From Ancylostoma caninum (taxonomy: Eukaryota; Nematoda; Chromadorea; Rhabditida; Ancylostomatidae): 64,000 nt of DNA. Below the pieces are notes generated by a model. It saw only the letters and a list, made by a program, of their open reading frames with translations. It was not told the DNA's origin and searched no databases. Below are positions 31,697-41,970 of this stretch, piece after piece (position 1 is the first letter of the stretch; every line of letters starts with the position of its first letter). The position numbers and the translations under genes were made by a program. The stretch lies in NCBI GenBank assembly GCA_037903475.1, contig JBAJFG010000367.1:1-64000 (forward strand), given 5' to 3'.

Positions 31697-32783
31697 TGTT
31701 ATGCTCCGCATAACGCGTATTTCATAGATACGTCATGTTGCCGTTATATCGTATCAGTCATCTTTCTATGTAGCTCGTTGTTTACCCAGATGCGCCCTGC
31801 AGCGCATCTGGGTTATTGTGATATGATACTGTGCTGCATAAAAGCACGGTACGACTGCTATCTAGGTCCGTTTATAATTGTCATGTGAATACAAGCATGC
31901 AATAAAACTGAACCACCGGACTGCGAATACAGCAGCAAAATCCCGCAACCAATAAGTCGGGAAGCCCGCAACCAGTAAGACGGGTACATCTGGTGCATCG
32001 GCTAAAATAAGCCATATTTTCCTCCTCCATTGAGGCCTGGAAAAATACTCTTCCCGTTTCAACGCACACAAACGTTGAGACCTGGAAGTTTACACTGAAC
32101 AAAAACAGTGTCACGGCAAATAAGCCAAACAGCCCACAAGTTCGGGCTAAGAATTTTGTCCTGAAGATAGAAAGAACAAAATCGAGTTGAAATAATACCA
32201 CAATCGGAGTTGACCGCCAAATAAAGGTCCCCAAAAAACTCCAAAAAAGTGTGCAAACACAGAAAACACCAACAAACACAACCAACTACCATGCCGAACC
32301 ATCGCACTGCAACTTCATGAGCTTCGCAATCGAATGCTACGACTATCAACGATATCCACATCACAACGTCGACGTCAACTTCTATGGTCACCACGGACAA
32401 CGCTATAACGTCACCAACATGATATACAATTTCTCCTATCCATCTTCGTACAATTTCCTTCACATTGCTGTTGTGGTCCGCGCCGGAGTGTTATGCTCCG
32501 CATAACCCATAGTTCATAGATTTCACATTACGCTGCTGTTAGACCATATCAGTTACGGCTCCATGTTGTTTCTTGTTTACACAGATGCGCCCTGCAGCGC
32601 ATCTGGGTTATTGTGATATGATACCGTGCTGCATAAAAGCGCGGTACGACTGCTATCTAGGTCCGTTTACAATTGTCATGTGAATACAAGCATGCAATAA
32701 AACTGAACCACCGGACTGCGAATACAGCAGCAAAATCCCGCAACCAATAAATCGGGAAACCCGCAACCAGTAAGACGGGTACA
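31697..32783 (+). mobile_element. Miniature LTR retrotransposon (TRIM)
   Basis: Two direct repeats, 31697-31988 (292 bp) and 32489-32783 (295 bp), both begin TGTTATGCTCCGCATAAC and end GACGGGTACA, that is TG...CA. ACTGG precedes the first (31692-31696) and follows the second (32784-32788), a 5 bp target duplication. Each LTR has a TATA-like CATAAAAGC, an AATAAAA signal near its 3' end and a 12 bp perfect hairpin (ACCCAGATGCGC / complement). The 500 bp interior has no gag or pol; an 84-codon frame at 32251-32505 is Tyr/His/Asn-rich and of unknown meaning. It must have been moved by enzymes from elsewhere. Orientation is given by the primer-binding site. The insertion is absent from repeat A at 6.5-7.95 kb. 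Confidence 0.92.
31991..32002 (+). promoter_or_regulatory. tRNA-Gly-type primer-binding site of the TRIM
   Basis: Two bases after the 5' LTR: TGGTGCATCGGC, which is complementary over 12 bases to the GCCGATGCA-CCA 3' end that I recall for nematode tRNA-Gly(GCC). Confidence 0.7.
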
Positions 32784-33489
32784 ACTGGTTTAAGATCAGA
32801 AAATTTCACAACAGCTTATAATGATATGTCCTTCGTTCGTTCATCCTGTGTATTTGATTGTACTGCCCTTCTTAAAAACAGACGGATCCTCAAGCGAGGA
32901 AACCGAGTGAATCCTATCGCTACAGCCTCCACACATCCTTTCGAAGTGATTAACGCCTAGCGCTCCAACATTGAGTGTAGTCGCCGACGAAGCTCCACCA
33001 GAGGGGCTACTCTGCTCCGTACATTGCTGCTCTGCATCGTCAAATCGTTATAAACACTGTCTCTCCCGGAGGGCTCGAGACCGCTAGCCGCTGGTCCCAC
33101 CGCGAAATCCCGAATGCACCCGACTTCCACTGCGTCTAGGCACCTATGACGAAACATCGGCCGAATCTCCCGTCAGCTTCGCATCCTCGCGAGCCACACT
33201 CTATAATCGAGCCTCACGGCTAAAGCATGCGATCACGTGCTTTCCCCTACGCCTGCGCTCTAGAAAATTTTGTTGCACTACCATGATTTATACAAGAGGA
33301 TATTTTGAGAAACTAAGGATATCTCGAAAATTCGTCACAGACCTATTCGGATATTCCATCTATTTGGCTACCATAAAAATGACTGATCAAGCCACTCATC
33401 CGCTTTTTTGAGTAGTTTTTTTTTTCAATAAAACACCCTAAAAACACAAATACATCCAAGTCGCTGTTACTATCTGCGCTCGGTAGTCG

Positions 33490-33725
33490 AAGTGTGGACG
33501 GGTTGCTCTGCTAGGCAATCAGATGCAAACCCCGATACTTCGCACACCAGGTGGAAGGAAAGGGTGAGATCCCATCCGCCTGTACTGACAGCCGAGGAGT
33601 CGCGCCAGACGTCGTACAGCCCAGAGCCCCACAGCTGAGAGGCGGAGCTTGCGGGAGACAGTCAACGCAATTATATTTCGCCTAGTGGGCTACGCCCACC
33701 CTGCAGAGTGCAGAGATGACAGAGA
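33490..33725. repeat. Dispersed repeat B, copy 2
   Basis: Inverted relative of 28380-28620; see that entry. Confidence 0.7.
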
Positions 33726-34236
33726 TTCGCAGATCTCGTCCGAGACACGCCTCCCGTTGTCGCCTAGTGCAACGCACTCCCGCCGCGGGACCGCTGCGTC
33801 CACCAAGCGCAGCCGCGGAACGGATATGTGAATATTTTTGGATGAGCTCGGGTAAGCATCCCCTTACCCAGTCTACAGTAGGAACACAGCCCTGGTCCCA
33901 GATTAAGCTGCCGTCCTAGGTTCAAGGCATGCAAGCCAATTCATCGCCCCAGAATCACAGCCTTTGCGGAACAAACGCAGCTCGTTGAACAACAAAATAA
34001 GCTTTGACCTTTCTGTGTAACTGGTGTTGAAACGTGTTCGGCCTGTGTTCGCGTCCCAGAGTCTCTGAGTAGGTACGAAAATCAATGGGACCTTGGCTTT
34101 CCGAATCCCCATTCTCCAGCCTAAAGACTTGAATTCAGGCTACTTGGAGGTCAACGACCTAAACAGTGTAGCGGATCCACGATCCTTTGAAACAATTTTG
34201 ATATCTGCACTAAATACTCTTCCTACATGAACATCT
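33726..34236. other. Unassigned; one minus-strand open frame
   Basis: 33903-34112 (minus) is open for 69 codons (MGIRKAKVPLIFVPTQRLWD...) and moderately protein-like, but a stop separates it from the gene piece just upstream and no splice sites link them. Not called as a gene. Confidence 0.25.
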
Positions 34237-34513
34237 TTAGGCTTGTTCCCTCGTGAATTGAACCTTCAGGATTTCGATTTTGGCGTCGACCCACATCAAC
34301 GGTCTGGTAAAAGCTAGGCAATAGTAAGCAGTCGAGGCCGTGTCTTCATACATTATACCCTTACCGTCTTCAAGAGATCCTCCGAAATTGTTAGCCGGTC
34401 CGTTTGCGCGTACGAAGCAGCACCCGACATCCACAGCACCAGCCCTCTAGACCGCGGTAGATGCAATCATGGTCGTAGCTGAATTGTGAGTCTGTAACGT
34501 AGGTGATGAACAT
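34237..34513 (-). pseudogene. Unknown protein-coding fragment with a frame break
   Basis: From 34513 the minus strand reads MFITYVTDSQFSYDHDCIYR then GLEGWCC; from about 34435 a different frame reads VDVGCCFVRANGPANNFGGS, LEDGKGIMYEDTASTAYYCL, AFTRPLMWVDAKIEILKVQF and ends at TAA 34237. Both parts look strongly protein-like and should belong together, but no splice sites bridge the frame change near 34440, so a single-base frameshift is the simplest explanation. An acceptor-like TTACAG just inside the first part could alternatively mark an exon start. A cysteine-containing, possibly secreted domain; no family recognised. Confidence 0.45.
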
Positions 34514-35328
34514 TTTCGGATCATGCATTTATCCACACCTTATTTATAACCATGACTATGGCTGCTGTTTCGCTAAGTTGGGGAACATTTGATTTGGTTC
34601 CATGTAGACTGCCTCCGTTGAACCTTCAGGTCTAAATGGAGGGCTTTAATTTCATAATTGGCAACCTAATATCACAGGAACATAGATCTAAAGCAGAAGA
34701 AAGTCGTGAGCTCGTGATGAAACAAGCCCAATTTGTAATGCGCTTCGAAGCACTAACATGGACTAACACATTATGATCATGCTGTATTGTATCCGAACAC
34801 TACAAACACAATAATAAGTGTGTTATAATGAGGCTTCACCGCACACAGGGTTTGTGTGATGGGTAGTTAGCGCGACCTAAATTATCGCGCCGCAACACAT
34901 CCGCCGGAATAAAATCTGCAGCCCTGCTGCGATTCAATGACCTATGTCGTGTTTTACAGCGTTTTACAATAATTTAAGCTATTTTGTGTTCACAGATTAC
35001 TCTAATACCTTATGTTTTCAAGTGAGCTTGAAGACTGAAGTGCTGCTGTTGAGTCAATACATTTCTTCTAGGATCTCTATCTATTCAATTTTATTTCATA
35101 TGTAGTCGTCTTCGGACTTGACAGTAGATACTGGTTCTGTATACTCATCCCCACCATGTTTCCGAACCAGTAGAGGAAGATGAACATTCGTGCAAGATAA
35201 GTAAGGCCACAGTCCTAATTCAGTTCTTTTTTGTGGACATGCGCGAAATTCTTCCGCTTGATTGTTGGACACTTGCCACTGATAACGTGACTGGTATTTC
35301 GTCGGAGCTGAGCCCATGATGCATATTC
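34514..35328. other. No confident gene; 3' UTR of the minus-strand gene
   Basis: 35088-35328 would be the 3' UTR of the exon ending at 35329; the minus strand has AATAAA at about 35090-35095. Two overlapping minus-strand frames in this UTR (78 aa to 35096, and one ending near 35230) are open by chance or are alternatives. 34514-35080 shows nothing. Confidence 0.35.
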
Positions 35329-35736
35329 TCACTCTTTTCCTGGAAAATACTGTTCGACGTGGTCTAAATTCGTTACGACGAGAGTGGACAATTTGTAAGC
35401 ATTGCTTGACTGCTCACTGCTGTATTCGAATTGGCGCATACGTCGAATCTGCGCAATTGGTGGTATGTGTCCGTATCTTTCATTTAGGGAATTCCAGTAC
35501 AATTCCTATGGGGAAATATGTGTTGAACTTCGAAGCAAGATTAGAGAGGGAATTTGATAAAATAAAAAATCTTACCGTTGTGGCTGTTCAGAGATGTGGG
35601 TGACGCCGACAATCTGGATTAAAAAACTCTACACTGAATTAGAGAGGGAATTTGATAAAATAAAAAATCTTACCGTTGTGGCTGTTCAGAGATGTGGGTG
35701 ACGCCGACAATCTGGATTAAAAAACTCTACACTGAA
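35329..35736 (-). CDS. Last exons of an unknown minus-strand gene
   Basis: The terminal exon, 35448 down to TGA 35329, follows a TTGCGCAG acceptor and reads IRRMRQFEYSSEQSSNAYKL then STLVVTNLDHVEQYFPGKE. Upstream, a 38 bp exon-like segment bounded by an AATCCAG acceptor and a GTAAGA donor occurs twice because of a 98 bp tandem duplication (35541-35736). Its reading (…LSASPTSLNSHN or IVGVTHISEQPQ) depends on phase. 38 is not a multiple of three, so including both copies would shift the frame. No family recognised; earlier exons above 35.74 kb were not resolved. Confidence 0.42.
35541..35736. repeat. Perfect 98 bp tandem duplication
   Basis: TTAGAGAGGGAATTTGATAA through AAAAAACTCTACACTGAA is present twice with no visible difference. 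Each copy contains a 38 bp segment with splice-like borders on the minus strand. Confidence 0.92.
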
Positions 35737-36137
35737 CTCTATTTTCTAGTGAACGTCAAAGAATATACCGGACTTCGATGGAGGTGCGTTTCTGGCGGAC
35801 TCGGGAAGCACGCGGCTGAGTCGTGCCGCTCGCGCTGGAATCGTCGCCGTCGTAGCAAATCCAAGTTTTCTTGATAGTTTTTCGCCAGATTTGACCCTAG
35901 CTATCAAGGGAACTGACTCACTATCAAAAATGCCTTATGTTTCGCGAGTCTGCCGAAAATCCGCCGTACTCCACAACGCTCATTTTCGTCTGTTCCGCTG
36001 TCACGGTACGAAAAAGAGTAGGTACGAATAATCCCTAGTTTCAAGCATATAGAGGCACTGTTCCACTTCCAAGGCCTCAAAGACTTCGAGAACAAAATCT
36101 TAAAAATTGCGTAGAAGAATGAGAGAAGATGTAGCTA

Positions 36138-36399
36138 TAGTGAACGATGGTCGATGGCGGTGGCCCTTCCGCGGTCTCGAGAAGCACGCCGCGCGCCCCG
36201 GGATAAGTGTCGTTTGCCGCCGGAATGCTATTTCTATGCCCTTTTCTAACCGATTAGGTCGAAATTCCTTGGAGTCGGGTATAAAATCTGCTAGAAATAG
36301 ACTAGCAGCAGCAGAAAACATCGGTTACGGCGCGCGCGGAGCGGTTGCGCGACGTCCTTCTCAAGGCCGCGGATGGTCCAACGCCATTGAGGTCCACTG
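36138..36399. mobile_element. TA-flanked MITE, family CAGTGAACG, copy 1
   Basis: Left end TAGTGAACG...GGTGGCCCTTCCGCGG and right end CCGCGGATGGTCCAACGCC...GTCCACTG are inverted repeats flanked by TA (36136-36137, 36400-36401). A second copy in the same orientation is at 60940-61189. Interior contains AGAAATAG words in both orientations. Non-coding. Confidence 0.82.
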
Positions 36400-36401
36400 T
36401 A

Positions 36402-36905
36402 GGTTATCCGAGGTGTGATTCAGGGATAGGCGGAATTCCGATTTCCGATATTCCGGTGTTTCCTGGGTTTTCTTATCCAAGAAAAACGCACCGCCACCGA
36501 CGCTCACAGTACACATTAGTGGAGGCGAGGACTGAAAAGCGCGTACGCATTGTGGCTCTATTGTGTTGTTTCAACTCGGCCACCACTCAGTTACATTCGT
36601 ACGATTTTTGCCTGGGTGAGTGTGTTTACGGTGCGTTATCATATGCGTTTTTTTCTGTCCTTTGTATTGCCGTCGTAGACCGTTGTATTGATGCCGCTCT
36701 ACAGATCTCATACATTAGAGAGTTGCCCGAGGTAAATCCCCAGAATACAGCCGCGACGCATACTCGGAAAGAATGGGATTCCGTGCGCGGTTTCATAGCG
36801 TCGCGGCAGGTTCCACTCAACCGAGTGTGTATCATCGTGAGGGGAAACAGGATGTTAGCGAGCTCTTGTGATCGGTGCATTAATTCAGCGTGCCAACCAC
36901 GGTAG
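36402..36905 (+). CDS. Open frame of uncertain meaning
   Basis: A frame of 186 codons begins inside the MITE (36345) and runs to 36905. The part outside the MITE includes a hydrophobic segment (GALSYAFFSVLCIAVV) and an ISYIRELPEVNPQNTAATHT stretch behind a CTCTACAG acceptor-like site. It has no family resemblance and its start within a transposon argues against a simple gene. It might be an exon or chance. Confidence 0.2.
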   Translation, partial: GYPRCDSGIGGIPISDIPVFPGFSYPRKTHRHRRSQYTLVEARTEKRVRIVALLCCFNSATTQLHSYDFCLGECVYGALSYAFFSVLCIAVVDRCIDAALQISYIRELPEVNPQNTAATHTRKEWDSVRGFIASRQVPLNRVCIIVRGNRMLASSCDRCINSACQPR

Positions 36906-36913
36906 CCCGTTAA

Positions 36914-38037
36914 AGGCAGCACTTACGGAAATTTTTGGCTTGAAGATTTCGCGGTATATCGGGGTTTTCAGAGACGATGAACTCATTGACAACGATGAAG
37001 TAGCGTGAAACACGCGCAAAACACAGAAAATGGTGGGGGTATTTCATGTGTGTCCGCAGCGCGGACGAGTGTTCCGTGATGGGTCCACGGAACCCTGCAA
37101 ATGGTATTACTCAGACAAACCCTCGCTGGTCGCGCGCACCTGTCTGAGGTCTCCGCGAGAAGCGACCCTTGTTTCGCTTCGCGCGGAGCAGAAGGAAATA
37201 GTACAGTTTCGAAGATGCAGGTCGGTAAAGTCGCTCGCTTCTGCCGGAGCACAACTTCGCTGGGCGCGGAGCAGACGAGGGACGATTTTCGAAGGACGCA
37301 GACGATGAAAGACGCTCGCTGGGCGCGCGCGACAACATCGCTAGGCGCGCGCGAGAACACATCTTCACCAGCAAGAAATACGAAGCAACATCTGTGGGAG
37401 TCCGCCGGTCAAAGCGGCCGCCAGTTCTAGTTTTAGGTGGCGTGAAGGCAATATTTTTTAATCGCTAACCTCATCCATTGAAGGGGTGGTGGTAGCGGCC
37501 ATTTTTGTAGAGGTGGTCGTGCACCATCAGTGCATCAATGTGGTGGACCCTTGTCGCTCAACGTTAAACACCTGGCCACTATCCGGTTTTGACCGGTTGT
37601 GACATCATCGCTGGGCGCGCGCGCCGATCTCGCAGGGAGCGCGCGACAAACTCGCAAGGCGCGCGCTCCAAGTTCGCTGGGCGCGCGCTTCTATCTCGGT
37701 CGCTCGGCGCGCGCGACAATCTCGCTGGGCGCGCGCCCCAATCTCGCTTCTGCCGGGGCCTTACCTGCGCGCCCAGCGAGATTGTCGCGCGCGCCCAGCG
37801 AGGGTTTGTCTGAGTAATTTTATGAACAGGCCCCCGCTGAACTACATGCGCACACCCTGTCAACCGCGTTAGTTGGCGCGACGGAACCCTATGTCCAGAG
37901 CGGCAGATGTGTCCACGGCAGTACCTTCGCAGATAGGCGGCCATTCAAGGTGTTCAACTCACTGTTGCGATTGTCCAGCGGCCAGCTACATGGTAAATGA
38001 CTCATTTCAGAAGTGAAAATTTCCGTGAGTGCTGCCT
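36914..38037. mobile_element. TTAA-flanked MITE, copy 3, interrupted
   Basis: AGGCAGCACTTACGGAAAT at the left, complement of AGGCAGCACTCACGGAAA at the right, TTAA on both sides (36910-36913, 38038-38041). Opposite orientation to copies 1 and 2. Removing the nested element at 37106-37818 leaves about 411 bp, close to the 422 bp of the others. Confidence 0.85.
37106..37818. mobile_element. GC-rich MITE nested in the TTAA MITE
   Basis: Perfect 18 bp ends ATTACTCAGACAAACCCT and complement, continuing into CGCTGGKCGCGCGC. The interior is a loose tandem array of TCGCTGGGCGCGCGC-type words. It lies within sequence that is continuous in the other copies (CTGCAAATGGTA then ...AATTTCATAA), so the insertion is younger than the host element. 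The Arg/Ala-rich frames on both strands are composition effects. Confidence 0.85.
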
Positions 38038-38040
38038 TTA

Positions 38041-38300
38041 AGGTAGCCGCTATACTTCTCGAGGAGTACCTTGCGTCACCGTCGCCGGCGGCCGTCAATC
38101 GCCAATGTTGGCGACCAATCGATAGGCACCAACGCCGCAGTCGCTATCATCGGCTGCCGCTGATGTTGGCGATCGCCAGTCGCCAACTTTGGCGGCCGCC
38201 GCGACGCCCCGCCCACAACCTATGCGCGCCGGTGTCACAGTCGATGACGACGGCGTCGCAAGATGCTACAGTCCCCGAGGACTATAGTGGCAGTGTAACG
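38041..38300. mobile_element. GC-rich MITE with palindromic ends, copy 2
   Basis: GCCGCTATACTTCTCGAGG at the left, CCCGAGGACTATAGTGGC at the right, and the shared GCCAATGTTGGCGACC and CCCCGCCCACAA interior words. It starts directly against the right end of the TTAA MITE. Confidence 0.7.
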
Positions 38301-40084
38301 CCCCATTTCCCCTCACGATGATACACACCCTACTGAACCCTCTCACTTGGAGCATGCTCTCACTTCTCATTCAGATCCCACCGCGATGCTGCAGCCACGG
38401 CGTGTCTTTTCGAGGATAAAACAGCCTTTCTCGAGAAGATAGACGCATTCTGTGAATGCCGAAACGTGGTGGGGCCTAGATGATGGATGGGGAGAGACCA
38501 TGCTCTGTGTGAGAGAGCCAAGCAGGTCAAGGGCGACTCTGCGGTGGCGACGCTATGAAATCGTATGGTCTATTAGCTCACAGATGGCGCCTGATCTGAC
38601 ATTGTCTGTAATTACGACTTTGCCTGCAGAACACGTCTGGAAGGATATTTTAGCGGATGGCAGTGGGGAAACATAAGAATGGAAGGAACCACACCATATG
38701 GATATCAAAACAGTGCAAAAAATAGATCGGTTAGCCTAAAAATGGTGGAGTCGTAGTTGCGGACAAAGTCGGATCGGGCGCCCTCTGTGAGCATGAGCTA
38801 GTAGACTGTACGCGCCATCCGTCTATTTTTAAACAAGGATATATGTGCGGTCAAGACCACCTGCACCGATAGAATTTCTAGACTATACACAATAGCTTTC
38901 GGAATCTTCTCGAACTCTGCATTGGAGATTGTGACACAATCCAACGTTTCCTTCCATTTCTAATCAATCTTACTCTCGAAAAACTAATGTTGCAGTCTTG
39001 ATCAGAGACTGTAGGTTGCTCATGGTTCTTTGGACCATGATAATTATAACATGTATAACACTTCATGAAGAGCACGTGGAATTATTCTCACTTGGACATT
39101 CTCAGCGAATTTCTTGAAATTCGGACATTTTAGTCCTTGGAACTGGAACAATGCCTATGTATTAGTTGAATACTCACAGCAAAGCACTTAAAGGCAGCAC
39201 TCACGAGATTTTTCACTTCTGATGAGTGGTGTCCTGTGTACTCGGTTGCTAGCGATGCAGCGAGACTGCAGCCTTTGCCATTGTCCTCCAGCCCTTTGAT
39301 GTGGCATCTAGGTCAAAGGCAACATTCATGGTTGTACGTTTTTTTTTTGGAGATTTCATCATATTCTGAGGTTTTGGGGGACGTAAAATTCATATCTACG
39401 GGGAACTCCAAACGGACATGGGCAAGGGGTGGGACCGCGACGCGGCTCTTTTGGGCAGAGACACAGATTCTTTGCATGCTGGCTCTGGTTGTCTGCTTCA
39501 GCCAGCAGCGAAGAACTCGAGTGCCCCGCCGCGTGGAATACCCGCCCCTTGCTCACCACCATTTCGGATTACCGGACACTTACCACCCGCGGCGCGTCAG
39601 GCCCCGGTACAACAGTAGGAGAAAAGCGCTGTTCTCAGTCCTTCCTCAATAAGGATAGCTTAGCTTTGATCGACAGTGATCAATAAGACGCTGTAATGGC
39701 CTACGGCATCTTGCATCTTTTAAACCACGTACGGCTGTTTTGGGAAAGGTCCAAAAAGGCAAAACTGCCTGACGCTGCGCGTGCGGGTGGTAAGTGACCG
39801 TAGACGCACCATTTTGAGATCCCCCTCAGTTGTGAAATAGCGCGAAGCGTGAAAACAAGGTGTTGCATCAATAGCTGAGTATTTGTGCATGAAACGGCGG
39901 ATAGGACATCGCTGCGTTAAACGCAGCACATTTCACAAGTGTCATTACGAAGAACTATTTATTAGTTTCTCTATCTCATTGAGCAAGAGCTTGCTTTTAT
40001 CAAAACCAATATCCGTTTACAAGGTTCCGAAATTTCAAACCTACGTAATTTTTTTTTCAAACCTGATAACTTAAAAGGATAAAG
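38301..40084. other. Repeat fragments, no gene
   Basis: 38440-38600 resembles the middle of the MITE at 47845-48163. An orphan TTAA-family end (AGGCAGCACTCACGAGATT) is at 39192. 39395-39480 resembles one arm of the MITE at 63789-63986. A short inverted pair, ACTTACCACCCGCGGCG.. near 39580 and its complement near 39785, forms a hairpin. The 138 aa frame at 39236-39652 crosses these pieces. Confidence 0.45.
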
Positions 40085-40368
40085 GAGGTGGTCGGTGTTA
40101 ATCAATCCCGTCACGTGGGATGCGGCACGCGTTCGACTTCATCTGAGCGTCGGAAAGGTGTTGAATGCGTATGTACCCTATACAGTGACTTGCGGGGGGC
40201 ATCCGATGTACCAAGTCAGTACTTCGTCCTCCCATACTCCTCTGATACCAATTTACCGACCCTGGGGGATGGATGGTTTGCTTGGCCACGGGTGCGATCG
40301 AACCATCGGCCGTGTGCGTACGCAGCGAGCCTCTTACCACTGCGCCACACGTGCCTAATAACTTACCC
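40085..40368 (-). mobile_element. tRNA-derived SINE
   Basis: The minus strand has a tRNA-like head near 40358-40285: TGTGGCGCAGTGGTAAGAGG contains a perfect RNA polymerase III A box (TGGCGCAGTGG), and GATGGTTCGATCGCACCC contains the B box (GGTTCGATCGC, one mismatch). A body follows with GGTCGGTAAATTGGTATCAG, CCCCCCGCAAGTCACTGTAT and TTCAACACCTTTCCGACGC, which I recall as a common strongylid SINE. Sequence on the 5' side (40370-40440) resembles that downstream of the RTE tail at 41.8 kb, suggesting RTE mobilisation. Confidence 0.78.
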
Positions 40369-40439
40369 TTGATGCCCTTGACATAGGTGCGATAGTCCGA
40401 GCCGAGGCTCAGACCCCTTTCACTTTGGGAGGGGGCCAA

Positions 40440-41275
40440 TAGACCCCCTTCCCAAACCAGTTACAGAAAACAAGGAAGTGAAGAAATCAAAAGTTTAGTG
40501 AAGTGAAACTGAACAAATTCAATGATAGAGGATCGATTCTGTTGCTGTCCATGTGAATAAAGGAGTCAGGAATCGAAATGACGTTAGTGTTGGATGGAGC
40601 GCGCAACGTGACCATTGCCGCAGACAGGGAAAATGACGAGCGGATTTCTATGTGAAGGATAAAGAATTAGATAGGAGTGAAGGGTATCTAATTGAAGTTT
40701 AAACCAAGTAGAGTTTACATGTTAGAAGTGGGAAGCGATAGATAGCATGTTTGCGGAGAAAATTTTGAACACATAAGGGTATGAAAAACATAGCATGTAT
40801 GTTTCTAAGGTCATTATGGAAAAGTTCGTGAACTAACCGGAAAGAGGATAGTCCTCCACAATTTGCAAAGATTTCCTCTTCATTTTCATGTATGAGTTGT
40901 GATAGTTATTGTAAGATGAGCAGGCAAAAAAGTGATACCAACAGGACGGTCGAAAACTCCACAAATTAGGTGTTTTTTGAAGGATTTCTTCTTGTGTTTC
41001 CGAGAAAGTGGTAAGTACATGCATGCATACATACTAGAAAGGATGTGCTTTCCGCCCATATGCAAACGTATGGGAGAAACCCTTTTCTGGTTCAAAAATA
41101 GGGTGGGTGAGCCGAAACAACGGGGCATTCTCGTGCCCGTTGTTAGACAAATGGCGAGACAGTGCGATGAGGGAAGAGAGGCGCGCGCATGGGGTGAGAA
41201 TGGCTTCAGAAACATTCTCACCCCCCTTCACAGGAAAAGAAACGCAACCACATGAAACGAAATGTGGTTTATCAG
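40440..41275. other. No recognisable gene
   Basis: Frames such as 40932-41255 (+) and 40886-41221 (-) overlap on opposite strands and lack splice context. 41190-41235 repeats CTCACCCC and TTCACAGG words. Confidence 0.35.
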
Positions 41276-41731
41276 TTAGGGGATTGGAGGAGGAGAACAT
41301 AGGTACCCTTCACTCCTAGGTTTCATTTCCGAATAAAGCTGTAATAAGCAAAAATAGCTCAAAAGCAGGTGTAATTTCAGTGTCAAATTTTTGTATGTAG
41401 GAGAGAAGAAATGTTGTGCACTTGTGTATGTATGAGTGGACCATATCATGAAGGTGTGCCGAGGACTATCTTCATTCATGTAATCAATGGCTGTTTCCTC
41501 ATTTGAAAGCAGTATCCTAGAGCATCCGCAGCACGATAGCGATGACTCATCGTTATCGTACGGTTTCATGAAACTGTTGAACGGTGTGTTTGCAGAAATA
41601 TATTGCAAGATTTGCTCACTTTCCATGGCATTTGAAGACATGTTGGGTATTACATCAATGGATAGGGCATTGACACTTACCAATACCACAACTCTTACTA
41701 AAAGGAAGCAGAAAGGCCCCCCGGTCGACAC
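41276..41731 (-). CDS. Possible coding stretch, strand uncertain
   Basis: The minus strand is open for 151 codons; the middle is protein-like (MSSNAMESEQILQYISANTP, FNSFMKPYDNDESSLSCCGC, SRILLSNEETAIDYMNEDSP). The opposite strand is also open (MAVSSFESSILEHPQHDSDD...), so one of the two is a shadow. Outer parts run into repeat sequence. No family recognised. Confidence 0.27.
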   Translation of the reverse strand: MSTGGPFCFLLVRVVVLVSVNALSIDVIPNMSSNAMESEQILQYISANTPFNSFMKPYDNDESSLSCCGCSRILLSNEETAIDYMNEDSPRHTFMIWSTHTYTSAQHFFSPTYKNLTLKLHLLLSYFCLLQLYSEMKPRSEGYLCSPPPIP

Positions 41732-41814
41732 CCTTCACTTTTTGTCCGGTAACCCCCTTCACTTTGGCAGGGGCGTTCTCACCCCTATCGCACCTATGGC
41801 CCTTGACTCCCGTT

Positions 41815-41970
41815 GATCTTCGGATATACCGAGCGGGCGCCAGCAATCCTTCCATTTGTCCCTCTCGCGAGCCAGAGTTGTCCAGTGAATTCTGTCCGTT
41901 CTAGGGACACGAAGAGCATTGTATTTTTCCTTGAAGGACTTCGTGAAGATTGTCAAAGCCGGTATTGATA
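41815..41970 (-). pseudogene. RTE LINE C-terminal tail, 5'-truncated
   Basis: Reads FTKSFKEKYNALRVPRTDRI then HWTTLARERDKWKDCWRPLG and ISEDQRESR, the typical RTE ending. Homology stops abruptly near 41970 and the 3' flank carries TCAAGGGCCATAGGTGCGAT, as seen near the SINE. Confidence 0.75.

Larger units (their letters stand above)
30490..33320. repeat. Dispersed repeat A, inverted copy
   Basis: Reverse complement of 6500-7950, extended by the TRIM at 31697-32783. Shared landmarks: CCCCACTTTCTA end, the TTAGCTGAGCTCA region near 30600, the TTACATGCCTATG region near 30775, the minisatellite, and the CTCGAGACCGCTAGCCGCTG / CGCGAAATCC block near 33075-33110. Confidence 0.75.

Noticed and set aside
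35096..35332. 78 aa minus-strand frame as the last exon, with AATAAA right behind the stop
   Set aside because: The exon 35448-35329 has the better acceptor and composition and ends before it; the frame lies in its 3' UTR. The alternative is not excluded.
36345..36905. 186 aa plus-strand frame as a full gene
   Set aside because: Its start lies within a TA-flanked MITE that occurs elsewhere without this frame; only the distal part is left as a weak candidate.
40285..40360. A functional tRNA gene
   Set aside because: A and B boxes are present but the anticodon arm and acceptor pairing are not convincing, and a SINE body follows.
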